A stretch of 64,000 nt of DNA from Thysanoteuthis rhombus (lineage: Eukaryota > Mollusca > Cephalopoda > Oegopsida > Thysanoteuthidae): assembly GCA_963457665.1 (NCBI GenBank), contig OY735201.1, forward strand, positions 25,861,387 through 25,925,386, given 5' to 3'. The notes under the pieces are model-generated. The model saw only the letters and a program-made list of their open reading frames with translations, was not told the DNA's origin and made no database searches. Position 1 is the first letter of the stretch; every line of letters begins with the position of its first letter. Both the position numbers and the translations under genes were made by a program. This document shows positions 34,588 through 45,689 of this stretch, piece after piece.

Positions 34588-34998
34588 GTCACTCATAAAA
34601 CATCATGAAACCTGTGCATTTTGGCAGCATTCCACGTTTGTTATGATCAATAAAAGAAGAGAAACTGATCAATGAAGTTACCTCTCTTTCCCTTTGTTGG
34701 TCAACTAAAAAGTCCAACTTTTCACGATAAAAAAACTAGCCAAATGCTACTGGACAAAAAAAAAGGGATCGTTTCAGTATTAACTTACATTGAAAATTAA
34801 ACCCCTGGAAAAGATTGGGAGGAAGGTTTTAAAAAATCTTTTCCTTGGCATTAGGAGTTGAGGTTTGAATGTTCAGTCCTGTGAACTTATTGGTCCATCA
34901 TGTACGCACAACCAAGACATACGTACATTCATGACCAAGCAACATTACTCAAAAACTGACAAAACCTACATTGACTATTTTTAGTTGATAGTTTGTAA
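34588..34998 (-). repeat. Dispersed repeat family A, minus copy
   Basis: Has TGCATTTTGGCAGCATTCC near 34615, CTGATCAATGAAGTTACCTC, CAACTAAAAAGTCCAACTTTTC, TCAGTATTAACTTACATTG, GAAAATCTTTTCC-like block near 34840, and ends AAACCTACATTGACTATTTTT, TAGTTGATAGTTTGTAA. About 410 bases. Confidence 0.65.
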
Positions 34999-35400
34999 GG
35001 GGGTGGATTAATTAAGAAATATCTACCTCATATAAAGGAATCGACGTGACTTGAGCGTCTATACAAAACTAATTATGTGAAAATATCTTTGATAAATAGT
35101 TCTTTTATCTAAAATTATTAAAAAACAAAAACATAGATATCTTATGTAATATCTCATCCAAGATACCAGCACAATGTGTGTATTGTTTGTCCAAAAGGAA
35201 CATAAAGACTCAATCAAGAGCACAGTTTGGAAAAATAACAAAAAGTTTTTAGATTGTGCTTAGTGATATAGTCATGCTATTGCCCCCACAGAGACACACA
35301 TACACACAATTTAGTAGAGGGAGAGAAGAATCTGTAGGCCGCCTGGCTCGTTAGTCGGGCGATTTGATTGGTTACGGTGATTCAAAATAAAAGGTGACGA
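34999..35400. other. Anonymous non-coding stretch
   Basis: Nothing recognised. Confidence 0.45.
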
Positions 35401-35735
35401 AGCAGTAAGATGGAATAAAGAAGAAAAAATAGGAAGTAAATGTTGAACAATTAAAAATGAAGAAAACTATTTGAGAGGAAGAAGACTGAAAGGAAGATGA
35501 AAGAGTTGGAGATGAAACAAAGACAAGGAAAAGAGGGAGATAGATGATATAGAAGAGAAAAAAAAGGGATACAAGGAAAAGGGAAAGGGATGCTAAAAGA
35601 ATAGGTGGAAAAAATTGATGAAGTAAAATGGATGCAGATTGAGGCAGAGTGGAATAAATTGGAGGGGTAAATGATCACTGAGAGAGAGAGAGAGAGAGAG
35701 AGAGGGGGAGAGAGAGAGAGAGGATAAAGATGTAA
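35401..35735. repeat. Purine-rich tract with GA microsatellite
   Basis: About 330 bases almost free of pyrimidine runs on the plus strand, ending in a GA run at 35681-35722 broken by GGGGG. The reverse complement is pyrimidine-rich like 9800-10320 but in the opposite orientation. The open frame 35678-35451 on the minus strand is Ser/Phe/Leu-rich and an artefact of composition. Confidence 0.75.
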
Positions 35736-36309
35736 GAGAGAACAAAAATGCCAGCTAGGAAATCTTTCGCTGATATATCAGTAATGACATCTGGTAACAG
35801 TTTCAGGATGATAATTAGGTTGTACTATGGTAAATGCCCTTACGATGGACATACCGAAGCAGTCCCTGTCCGTATCACAAGTTTCTCTTCCTCTCGGAGT
35901 TTTTTTGCAGTTTTTGCAACATGTGAAGTAGAGGCAACAAGCACTTCAAGTGTTGTCACTCACTTCACCATACGCTATTCTACTCATAGAGAGGAGCCAG
36001 ATTCAAGCCTTTCCCGAGGGAATCATTTCCAGTCTCAGTCGGAGTTTTAACTTGGCTCGTCCAGTCTATTTCCTGCGCTGTCCACCGATCAACTGACGGC
36101 ACTTCCATGATGATATTAATAAAAAAAAAAAGAATAGAATTTGGCATGTAGAAACCAATTTTCTTGTCTTCGTACAATGACGATTTAAATCTAGATATTC
36201 AATAAACTGACGGCCAAACGATGATGGAAGAAAGATACTTTGTCCTGTCTTGAGAACGATTGATTTTTTTTTATGATTATCTCTTCAGTGATTTTGGCAA
36301 ATATTTTTA
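35736..36309. other. Anonymous non-coding stretch
   Basis: A 100-codon plus frame at 35748-36050 starts with ATG right after the GA array and is Ser/Thr-rich. It has no recognised domain and no obvious coding neighbours. Reported as unsupported. Confidence 0.35.
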
Positions 36310-37178
36310 TTGGGTTGGTACGATAAAATCATAGCATTGTTTTTTTTAATGTTAAACCTCGATGCTTGCATAAATCATTTTAAAGCGTTCATTTTGTTCT
36401 ATTCATTTATTAGTTGGACTCTATTCATTCAGGTTTGAGACTGTCAAATCAAAAATAGAAAAAAAAGTCCAACATGATTGTTGAACGAGTTCAAGATTAA
36501 GCGTGAAGTATCAGAAACTACTTGCAACATTAATCAACTTTCTGGCATGGGAACCGTCAACAAGCGTACTACTACACGTTGGTTTCTAAATTCCAAAAAC
36601 GGAGACAAAAGATTTGAAGATGTAGACCTCATTACGCGATTGATGATGTCCAATCGAAGGGTAATTATCAAGGTGGATCCATGTAAGAGAACCTTTGAGA
36701 AGTTGAAAAGGAACTAAAGGTTGACCATTCAACTACTGATTGACGATTGCACTTAATTGGATAAAGAAAAAGCATCGTATCACGCCTAAGAGCCTGAATG
36801 AAAAGAAAATTAAAAAAAACAAAAAACTGGCACGTAGCGCAGGTGGGTTTGCAGAAATTGATTGAAGTAGGTTATGGAATCATTTCTCTCCAAGCTTACT
36901 CATCAGACCACTTTTCAACCAGCTACCACCTTTTCAAGCATTTTGACCACTCGAAGGGAATGTCATCAACAGCAAGGCTGCTGCTGATCACCCTCCAATC
37001 CATTGGTTCAAGGACCATGAAATTCCAAACTTTCAGAATAAATGGACTTCTATTCAATTTGCCAAAAATGTGTAGATTATGAAACTTCTTATTTCGATAA
37101 ATGACTTTTATTGTAAGCTGAGATATCTTACTTTAGAATTGATGGTGAAAGACTGCAATCATTGTTGCACCAACCGAT
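36310..37178 (+). mobile_element. Mariner transposon, internally deleted
   Basis: Left end TTGGGTTGGTACGATAAAAT at 36310, right end GCAATCATTGTTGCACCAAC to 37178, whose reverse complement (ATCGGTTGGTGCAACAATGA) pairs with the left. Both ends abut TA (36308-36309 and 37179-37180), the mariner target duplication. The element is 869 bases against about 1.3 kb for intact mariners, and the missing sequence is the middle of the transposase gene. Dead, but could in principle be moved by a related transposase because both termini persist. Confidence 0.85.
36478..37104 (+). pseudogene. Mariner transposase pseudogene lacking catalytic core
   Basis: N-terminal part in frame at 36478-36717 shows FKIKREVSETTCNINQLSGM and RTTTRWFLNSKNGDKRFED, the paired helix-turn-helix DNA-binding region of SETMAR/irritans-type mariners. 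A frameshift near 36700 leads to ELKVDHSTTD (family: ELNVDHSTVVRHL), then KKHRITPKSLNEKKIKK near 36768-36820 (family: WVPHELTENQK region). Sequence then jumps to WHVAQVGLQKLIEVGYGII at about 36828-36885, the segment after the second catalytic Asp (DNARPHVAQ), followed by YSSDHFSTSYHLFKHFD near 36900-36950 (third Asp region, with SDHFSTSYHLF in place of SPDLxPTDYHxF). After another frame change it ends CVDYETSYFDK, stop at 37102-37104. The first two catalytic residues are deleted. Confidence 0.85.
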
Positions 37179-39429
37179 TATGTTTCAACTTATCTGTTTT
37201 TACTACACCTTTATAGCCCTCAAATTTGATACATAATGAAAAATAACCTTTCTATCCAAACCATTTTTGCTAAATATGGTTTGCTATTCATAGTTTAATT
37301 TCGGAACGATTTTCATTCATATGCCCAGAAATGTTAGTGCATATTTATTTTCTTTTGAAAAACTAGCTGGAAATGTAAAAAAGATACCTGATTTTTCATA
37401 TTTCTAAACACAATTTCAGCTCAAATTGATGCTTTGCAACTGCATATTTTTTATTCTAAATATTTTGAAAAATAATCTGAAACTGTCTTATGTGAAAAGG
37501 GAAACACGTTTCGATTTTTTTCATCCATTTTTTCTCTCCCAAAGGCTTTCAACCGCTTTCAGTTTGTTTTGAAAAAAGTTATTTGGACATTCATAGACTT
37601 TCGAAGTTTATCATAGATAAAAATGACGATCAGAAAGAAAAATTTAATGAATTCAGTTGTTGTTACCAAAGATGCAATCACAGATAAATGATGCAGGGTT
37701 GAGAAATGTACTGTTGAATTTGCAATAATCGTAAGACTGAAACTGTTCCTAACAAAAATAATTGCCATGCGAAATGATACGGTATCTCTACACATGCAGC
37801 AAATTAAATGAAACGGTTTTTCATTGCCATGTTGCAGTCACTCAAATCGGTCAAGTCAATACAATAACCGCTAGACGTTGTTAGCCATTATTGGCGTCTA
37901 TACTTTCATCAAAATTTCAACTAATTACACTGTTGTTAACGTGGAATGAGGGAGTTGAAGAAACATTTAAGGCAATGAAATAATGACGGAGAGAGAAGTT
38001 TCAATTTAAACAACAATACACACGTAGTTTCTCATGATCAGAGTCAGAAACAAACCAAATTGATATGCATGCAATATGTATGTACATAATAAATTAAAGA
38101 TTTCGAAACACAAATGTGCATGTAAGGGGATCAGTAATCGTCAATTTCTGCTGTAAGTTGGAGGTTTGAGTTGACTTGATCTTTCCACCGTAACAATGAG
38201 AACGAGAACAATCCCAATTCAAGTAAGTGGGGCAGGGTAAAATACACACTGTTGACTGTGCCATCACATAGAGGCAAACCGATGTATGAAGTACATTTGA
38301 AGCTCTGTCCATTTACTAATCCCCACGCAAAACTGTACATCAGATTCCGCACTTTCTGCCACTATTCACATCTATACCGATTCCTCGCCAGATCGTAAGT
38401 AATTCAAGTAGACTTGTTGATCTGCTTTGTAACCACCTCTTGAACCCCTGGTTTAACCTTGTTCATCTTGATTCGCTTCCTGACTCAGCATTTGTTGCAA
38501 GTTCAGGGCCAACAACAAACTGGATTCATTGTTGCAATGGTTTTCCCCCTCGAAGTCTCTTTTCCTCTTGCAAGTGTTACTCGTTGCTGGACTAACTGTC
38601 AATGCCTGAAAAACGGTCAAAGTGTGGGAAGGGCATAAAAGCACGGTCTTCGAATATGTTAGTCCTGTTTGCTTTTACCAGAAGACAAAGAACAGACTCT
38701 TCTTCGGCAGCATTCAAGATAACTTTCGTTTTTTCGAAGCTCGTGTATGGAGATTATAAACAGAATCATCCTGTGACTGAACTATGTCTCTTTAACTGGG
38801 ATGATTGGGATGGTCTTTTTAATGTCCTGTCTCCAGTTTGGGCGATAGAAATACAAGCACGACCTTTAGTGGTTTGTTTGCCGCTTCGTACATGATGCAG
38901 CTCCGTTTGTCAGCCCTGCAGTATTCCGAAAGGCTGTTAATGAGACGAAAGTTTATTTTCCAACTAATCCTGGTGATGCCAAGGACACATCCATGCCTAT
39001 TCCTCTATTTGATCCGTAGACTTCTTTCAGTATGTTTGAGTACGGTGTGTCCAGCTTGTCCCTCTCTTTTGCTATTCATATGTGCTACTTTTGTCTCTCA
39101 AAATTCCCCAGTCAAATGATGTTATGTCTACTCCTCAAATCTTTAGTGTTACGAGCTTTTTTGTGTTCATTCCTTCGTAAAACTTGACGTCTCTCTGTAT
39201 GTTTCCTTGTTCCCCGAATTATTCATCTTTATGTTCACTCTACTGACAGAGACGACAGAGTTCTGCATTTTCTGTACTGGTTTCTCCATTACTACTCCAT
39301 GCCTGTGACTTTCAGGGACCTTGTGCGGGAGCAAGCTCATACCATCACCTTTTTTCCCCTCCAGCATCTCGAACCTGACATGAGACGAGTGAAAAAAAAT
39401 TACGATTTAGCAAAGTGTAATGTCATATA
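37179..39429. other. Anonymous non-coding stretch with mixed-composition island
   Basis: 37.2-38.1 kb is plain AT-rich DNA. From 38130 to 39370 composition is more balanced and there are overlapping open frames on both strands (plus 38602-38895, 38838-39119; minus 38094-38352, 38453-38644, 39167-39367). None shows a domain or splice structure I recognise. A decayed mobile element is the likeliest source. Confidence 0.4.
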
Positions 39430-39605
39430 ATATCAAGCACATAGTAATAGTTACAAACAAATTCAATCGATATCGCTGTGGGGGTGTTATGCATAATGAA
39501 AGTCAAATCACTGAACAACCTTCTATCGGCATTGTCACCTGTGAGAATCGAACCCGCTACACTGGGTAAAATATTCAGACTCTGGGCCATGTCAATTAAG
39601 TAATA
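39430..39605 (-). repeat. SINE, family with 40780 copy
   Basis: Minus strand carries GCGGGTTCGATTCTC (39557-39543), a perfect pol III B-box, then CAGGTGACAATGCCGATAG, TTCAGTGATTTGACTTTC. The copy at 40780-40935 has the same B-box and body in the same order (CAGGTTCGATTCTCAAAGGT, GGTGATCTGACTTTC). An A-box at the expected distance upstream is degraded. Confidence 0.55.
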
Positions 39606-40420
39606 AGTATAATTCACAAATTTGGTGGGAGGAAGATAAGGTTTGTATTGTTATTACTTACCGATCGAATTCAAAACAGCACGGCACTTGACACGTGGAA
39701 GCACTGTCAAACCGTCCCCCCTAGTAAGTGAGCAATTAAAATCCAAGATGGAGAATTGGGAATAGCTGAAGTAAGTCCAACAGCAAAATTTTCAGTCGTG
39801 TGTGGTCAATAACAACATCAATCAAGTACAAAACTGCCGACAATCGCATTTTGATCATTTTTTTTTATCGCTTGTATGGTCGTCTGTTCTGGTTATCATT
39901 TCTTTTTCTTCTTTATTTTTTTTCTTTCTTTCTGTCTCCTCGTCATTTTTTTATTTCTTTTTTTCTTTGTTTCCTGACTTTCATTGCGTGGGGAAGGTAT
40001 GCACGCTCCACTTGCTGGCTGCTAGTAGCAGTTGTTGCATTTGACCTTTGCCTGTGCCACGCCTCGTGCTTGTCACCATCAACCACTCCCACGCATTAGA
40101 TTCACTTACCTTTTGCTTCTTCTCATCTCATCCCCTCACTCACTATTATTCACTATCACTCACTCTCTCTTGGTCCAATCGTCCCGCTCTATTTAAGCAT
40201 CTGTGATTGATTAATCACCTGGCACAAATTTCTATGCAACTCCATCCCCTCTGGTTATTCTCCCATCCTGAAAATTATTCCTCAAATGTTATATCAAAAT
40301 CAACCAAGTCATCTATGGGGAGATTGCAAACATAGTAGAAGCACCATTTTTCCCTAGCCTCGGTTCCTTGCTCCGCACGAGATCGATAGAATCAGCACAT
40401 CCCTAGCACGATTTGGGATG
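39606..40420. other. Anonymous stretch with pyrimidine-rich patch
   Basis: T/C-rich tract at about 39855-39985 (plus strand), otherwise unrecognised. Frames at 39800-40099 are driven by the tract. Confidence 0.45.
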
Positions 40421-40424
40421 GCAA

Positions 40425-40490
40425 ACGGGTTTTCGGTCGACGGCTCTTTTACCGACTGAGCTAAACTTACAAGTCTCACGTATAGAAATG
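40425..40490 (-). repeat. tRNA-derived SINE head
   Basis: Minus strand reads GAGACTTGTAAGTTTAGCTC then AGTCGGTAAAAGAGCC, the same leader and A-box as the SINE at 24722. The B-box position is not clear, so this is a fragment or a diverged copy. Confidence 0.45.
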
Positions 40491-40779
40491 TTTGTTATGA
40501 TTTCTGATTATATATGCATAACGAGCGTTGTAGTAAAAATCTTTGGTTCGAATAAACGTACGGCTGGAGGGGTCAGGTTCTTATTCCAAGTACAGTCATG
40601 GAATTGATTTTTTTTTTTTAAATTTATGATTCCTTTTGGATCACCCTACCATTCCAAAGTCTGGATAATGGACGGAGAGTTGATGTAGAGCTAACAACTC
40701 CTTCCTGTAAATCTCACTTGGTACTGAAGCTGCAGTGGTATCATCCCAGCGATTGTCCTGGTCAAGAGAATCCCCCTTC

Positions 40780-40935
40780 AGATGCATATTGATGAAAACA
40801 TACAGAAAGTCAGATCACCAAACAATATACTAACGGTATTGGCACCTTTGAGAATCGAACCTGCGACTTCCGACGATGTATTCACCAGATAAATTCGCTG
40901 TGTGTCGCACAGGGCAGACACATAACTGGATAAAT
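40780..40935 (-). repeat. SINE, family with 39430 copy
   Basis: Minus strand GTCGCAGGTTCGATTCTCAA (40866-40847) is a B-box in tRNA-like context, followed by GGTGCCAATACCGTTAG and TTTGGTGATCTGACTTTC. Same orientation and 1.3 kb from its relative. Confidence 0.55.
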
Positions 40936-41241
40936 ATATGGTACAAATGTAACCAAAGTTGGAATATGATTTAATTGGAACTATACAATATATCAATATT
41001 TATGTAAGGTCATAAATCACAGTTTATTTTATCAAATTCCTCCAAGTTATAGTCGTTTAGATCTGATACGAAAATATTATTCATAACTTTGTTTAACAAG
41101 GGAATTAAATGTTCTTCGTATTCTTGTATATAATTCCTTTGTTGTCTCGCTATTTTCATCAAATCTTTTCATAGATTGTACAAACAATAGCAATAATAAG
41201 ATGTTTTGTTAAATAACGGGTAAAGTCTATTAAATGATATA

Positions 41242-41300
41242 CAGCAAACCCTTGATTCAACGAAACCTGGTTTAACAGACTTCAGATTCAGTGGACCTTA
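41242..41300 (+). mobile_element. Pogo/Tigger-like terminal inverted repeat
   Basis: TA followed by CAGCAAACCCTTGATTCAAC, GAAACCTGGTTTAACAGAC. Pogo-type (Tigger) termini start CAG and contain repeated GATTxAACGxA words just like this. I did not find the opposite terminus downstream to 41800, so the element may be truncated or long and decayed. Confidence 0.4.
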
Positions 41301-42034
41301 ACCCCCTATTAATGAACATGCTATTTTATTTCTGTGTACTAGTGATTATTGTGTTGTAAATAAACTTCCGTTTACCTTTTAAGATAACCAATTCTAAAGA
41401 AAAAAATTATGCCTCAACTCAATCATGATCACTTTTGTCTCCATGAATAAGATTTTTGGTCAAAGTTAGGAAATGTTTAGTGCATGCCGAAAAGCATTAT
41501 CGGGAACTTCCGTAATTCCAAGTTCACAATCCTATAATGTAGAACAGGCTTTCTTGCTGAAAGAGCAACAAAGATGATAACAATAACATCATCCTATTGA
41601 TGAATAAAGATTGAATGCAAAAAGCTTCGTTTTAGTTCTCTATTTGGATCGAAGTTCCTGTCGAACTCAATGCGTACAATATGTGCCATTAACAAAATTT
41701 AGCACTCGTATTTGAGAGATATATTCAATCATAACTCTGTGTTACGAGGTACATAATTATTTTATGACACCCTGATGTACAGTTCTGTCTAGTGTATTGA
41801 AGTTTTGTTTTCTCTTTCTTATTTCAACTGTTCACATTCGTCTGAATGTTTTTGGATTCGTGCCGTCTTTTCGGGATATCTTACGTGTCACTGTCTTCTT
41901 TCATCTTCCCTCCTTGAACAATCTTTTCAAAAAAAGTCTTTTAATATTCTGCCTATATATCCGTTACTGTTGTTCTTTCACTTTTACATTATTCAAACAA
42001 TGCATCAAGAGCAACTAGATATGGGACAAACTTT
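41301..42034. other. Anonymous non-coding stretch
   Basis: Could be the interior of the pogo-like element starting at 41242, but no transposase motif was recognised. Overlapping plus frames at 41797-42092 lack domains. Confidence 0.4.
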
Positions 42035-42352
42035 ATTACGCATGGAAAACGACGTTTTCTATTCATTATTTGGAACATCCTCCCCCACCTAAAAAAAATA
42101 GTTTCTTTTGTAGTTTCATTTTTCATTTCAAAATCACGCTAAACTGGTCTCTTATTTTGTGTCCGGTTGCATTTACGCTCTCTGTTTGGAAATTTGGACG
42201 TTTAGTGACTCTGCAAAAGGTAAGTTGGGTTACTTTTTCATTGATTCCTCCTCTTCCAATGATTTTCAAATTGATCAATTCGATCTCAACATAGTATGTG
42301 GCCAGAATATGTTGGTTGCGTGACGGTTTCTATTGAATGATAAACCAAACCT
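42035..42352 (+). repeat. Dispersed repeat family A, 5'-truncated plus copy
   Basis: Contains AAACTGGTCTCTTATTTTGTG then TCCGG (family: AAATTGATCAATTAGTTTGTGTCC), CAACATAGTATGTGGCCAGAA, TATGTTGGTTGCGTGACGGTT and TCTATTGAATGATAAACCAAA. The TGACGGTTTCTAT at 42332-42344 is the intact inverted end. Confidence 0.6.
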
Positions 42353-43572
42353 GTATACTTACATATTTCAATCAACACATTTTACCGTTCCTTCTCTTCA
42401 TAAGACTTCCAGTGATTCTTTTCTATTTTTTTCTTGATATCTTCTTTTTTCCCTTTTAATTTAATCTAATCTCAATCCATCTACCAAGTTTCCAACGGGT
42501 ATCGATGGACTCTGAGGCAAGCATTCCGGTGTACTTGAATACTTCTAGAAAATAGACTACTGTTTTTTGAAGTGGAGTGTTTCTTTAACACAGCCTGGAA
42601 CCACCCGTATGGATTGAAATTGCATGACAACTCTATCAATATTCTGAATCTAAAATGTCGATCATTTTGCTAATCATAACCCAGCAGATCATGTTACAAA
42701 CTTGAGAGCAAATGGTCTTTTTCCGAATACCAACCTGTCGGATAACTGAATAACGCCCCAAAATTCAATTGATTGGTGGGCGTAGCTGGCTGGTTATTAG
42801 GATAATACTTAATTTTTTTTCTCACGTGTTTGAAATTTTCGTTCTTTTTTCCCGAAAGATAGAAACAAAAAGATCCTAAGATCTGTTCAGATGAGTTAGC
42901 ATTTTTTGAATCTGTTACTGTCACTGATTGACATAACGAAATATAAGTTGATTTTCTTACTCAGTGTTGCCAATATAGATATTAACATCTATATGAAAAT
43001 GTTCTCGGTTGTATCTAAATGCCAGAAATTGTTATTCTGTTAAACATGTCCATTTGATTCTCTAATGAGAAAGTTAGTGATACGTCATAATAAATTAAGT
43101 AATATTTTAATAAAATTGATGCTGAACATAGGAGACATTATATTAATTGATAAAATGCATTATATTTTCGAAGATCTTAGATACATAAAGGGAATCTAAA
43201 TATTTTTGGTTGTTTTCAGATTTGTTTCGGCTCAGTTCTAGATGTAAACTTAATTGAAAAAAGAACTGCAAAACAGCACTTGCTAGAGTTTCACACGAGA
43301 AAAGGACTTGCACATCTTTGGTTTGACTTTCAGACGTGTTTTTTTTTCTAACAATATTATCCTGCATTTTCCGGTCCTATTCATGAACGCCCAACTTTTT
43401 CTTAAAACCCATCATTTGTCTATCTCCCCTTAGCATCATCTTATCCATCCGTGCAACCTGATCTTTTGACTCTAGTCCCTCCTTAATCTGTCAGATTTAT
43501 CCGTTACCCAGGGGCGTCAAATTCACACCTTCGTACAAACACACGCATACACATGTGCACACGTACATACAT

Positions 43573-43574
<2 letters not shown>
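42353..43574. other. Anonymous non-coding stretch
   Basis: A short segment at 42775-42810 (TTGGTGGGCGTAGCTGGCTG, GTTATTAGGATAATA) recurs with few changes at 45348-45383. Otherwise nothing recognised. Minus frames at 42694-42924 and 43143-43367 have no domain. Confidence 0.45.

Positions 43575-43605
<31 letters not shown>
43575..43605. repeat. CA microsatellite
   Basis: CA run of about 31 bases preceded by ACGTACATACATGTACAC-type units. Confidence 0.94.
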
Positions 43606-43607
<2 letters not shown>

Positions 43608-43899
43608 GAGTCTGCAAAATGTGAACATCAAGAAAATCTGGGGCTCCCATTCAACTACGCCGTTTCGAAGACATTGAACGCCAAATAGATTGGACAATAA
43701 CAAAGAGGAGGGAAGAAAGGGTTACAAGGCCAACTGGTTGGCAAATTAGCGCATTTCTCGAAGAGGAATGGATTCCTGTTGAAGACTTCCAGACGCTTCC
43801 AGTCTTAAGGATTTGGTCGTATTCGAAGCGGAGGAGACATACCGGCGTCAGGTTGCTATTTTCCCTTTCTACTTGTATTGTAGATATTTAAACACACAT

Positions 43900-43901
<2 letters not shown>

Positions 43902-43937
<36 letters not shown>

Positions 43938-43942
43938 ATGTG

Positions 43943-44001
<59 letters not shown>

Positions 44002-44008
44002 ATATATA
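43902..44008. repeat. Compound CA-TA-TATG microsatellite
   Basis: CA to 43933, CGTGCATGTG junction, TA 43947-43977, then TATG units to about 44000. Confidence 0.95.
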
Positions 44009-44300
44009 GTTTCTTTTCTCCCTTTTTTTATTCCTTGTCAGGATTATTTCGAAGAGATCATTATGTGTCTAATCCCAATACTTTTTCTCCCCTTGAAAGA
44101 ATGTGCTTTTCGGCTAATAACCCAGATGTCGGTTGTACCATACTGAAGTATTGGCAAGTTACGTCTCAGTGATCAAGTATTCGGTGAGTTTCTAGTTCAG
44201 GAAATAACTTAGTGTACTACTATAGATAGACAAACAAGGAGATATTTTTTCAGCGTAGCATACATTAGTACATTACGTAACCGAATCAATGTATCTATCA

Positions 44301-44351
44301 ATGTATGTATGTATGTATGTATGTATGTATGTATGTATGTATGTATGTATG

Positions 44352-44352
<1 letters not shown>
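44301..44352. repeat. ATGT tetranucleotide microsatellite
   Basis: Thirteen perfect ATGT units that pass directly into the TCTA array. Confidence 0.96.
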
Positions 44353-44391
<39 letters not shown>

Positions 44392-44656
44392 CATCTATTT
44401 ATCTATCTATCTATCTATCTATCTCATATTAATATCTATCAATCTATATATCTATCTATCTCATATCAATATCTATCCATCTATCTATCTATCTATCTAT
44501 CTTTCTATCTATCTATCTATCTATCTATCTATTTATCCATCTATCTATCCATCTATCTATCTCTCTATCTATCTATATATCTATCTATATATTTATCTAT
44601 CTCATATTAATATCTATCAATCTATATATCTATCTATCTCATATTAATATCTATCC

Positions 44657-44706
<50 letters not shown>
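44353..44706. repeat. TCTA tetranucleotide array with internal duplication
   Basis: About 350 bases of TCTA units with variants (CCAT, TTTA, CAAT, CTCATATTAATA). The variant block at 44423-44480 is repeated at 44601-44658, exactly 178 bases later, including both CTCATATxAATATC markers. Frames through it encode YLSI repeats and are artefacts. Confidence 0.95.
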
Positions 44707-44707
<1 letters not shown>

Positions 44708-45104
44708 AATTTGTCCCCTATCCATTATTTATTTATATATCAATATATCTGAAGAAGTCTTATTACCTGTATTGAGGTAAACTCTTATGATCAATCACAT
44801 CCACAATTCAGCATATAATTGTATGCATCAGACCATCAACGCGAATCTTCGAGAAGTGTTCTGAAAAAAAAACAACGTACGAACAGTAAGAAAAACGGAA
44901 ACTAGTTCTGATTCAAAATGAACACAGTCATGGAACGAAAAAGACAATGTATCAAAATGGTAATCTACGCCACTGATCATAAATGTGAGGGGTTCTGCTT
45001 TCTATGATTATACACACGACGTTTTGTTAGTCAATCATAATATATGTCATGAGACCAAGTTTTTTTAGATGAATATGCTGTGAGGGGTGAACAATTCAAA
45101 AAAA
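44707..45104. other. Anonymous non-coding stretch
   Basis: Nothing recognised. Confidence 0.45.
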
Positions 45105-45250
45105 AAGAAAGAAAGAGGTGATCATTAAACGAGTCACTTTCAACGTATTTGTTTGGGTAGTGATCACTAAGAAAGTAATGAAAGAACATGGATGCGGACA
45201 CAAACTGAGGATCGTTTTACCCGAATAATGCCCGAAAGATCAATTGACAT
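45105..45250 (-). repeat. Dispersed repeat family A, partial minus copy
   Basis: Contains AGGTGATCATTAAACGAGTC, TGTTTGGGTAGTGATCACTAAG and ACACAAACTGAGGATCGTTTTA, closely matching the adjacent copy at 45690 (AGGTGATCAATGAATG, TTTGGGCAGTGATCATTAAG, CCAAACTGAGGATCAATTTAG). The start-side half is missing. Confidence 0.55.
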
Positions 45251-45404
45251 TTACGCCTGATAGAATATCTTTGTAGAGTGAATGTTAGGTTAGGGTTAGG
45301 CACTTTCAGTTATACATTGCAAATAGCTATAAGAACAATCATGTGTTGGTGGGCGTTGTTGGTTGGTCATTAGGATGACACACAGACGATGCATTCATTT
45401 CTCT

Positions 45405-45425
45405 CTCCCCCCTCTCTCTACCCCC

Positions 45426-45457
<32 letters not shown>
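45405..45457. repeat. CT microsatellite
   Basis: CT-rich run with CCCCCC interruptions. Confidence 0.93.
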
Positions 45458-45689
45458 TTTGACTTGTATTTTCATTTTATTTGTTCTTTTTTTTCCTGTG
45501 AGGTGAAATATACGGAAGACTAAAGAACGAAAACTACCCTTCATCTTGTTGTTACTTAGATATCTTTTGATACGTTAACACATCTACCATCTTCCAATCA
45601 ACCAGTTCCCTATCCATAATCCATCTATATTTAAAGATAATCTAGTATAGCCACACAACAACTGAAATTTAACATAAATAAAAAAAAAA

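Noticed and set aside
35748-36050. 100-codon plus frame beginning at an ATG next to the GA array
   Set aside because: Ser/Thr-rich with no domain. Start position next to a simple repeat is coincidental, and no homologous family came to mind.
38453-38644. Minus frame (TVSPATSNTCKRKRDFEGEN) considered as a hAT transposase C-terminus
   Set aside because: Only a few residues resemble the hAT dimerisation block and the spacing of its key residues does not fit.
44305-44647. Frames of about 100-112 codons with YLSI repeats
   Set aside because: Direct products of the ATGT/TCTA microsatellites.
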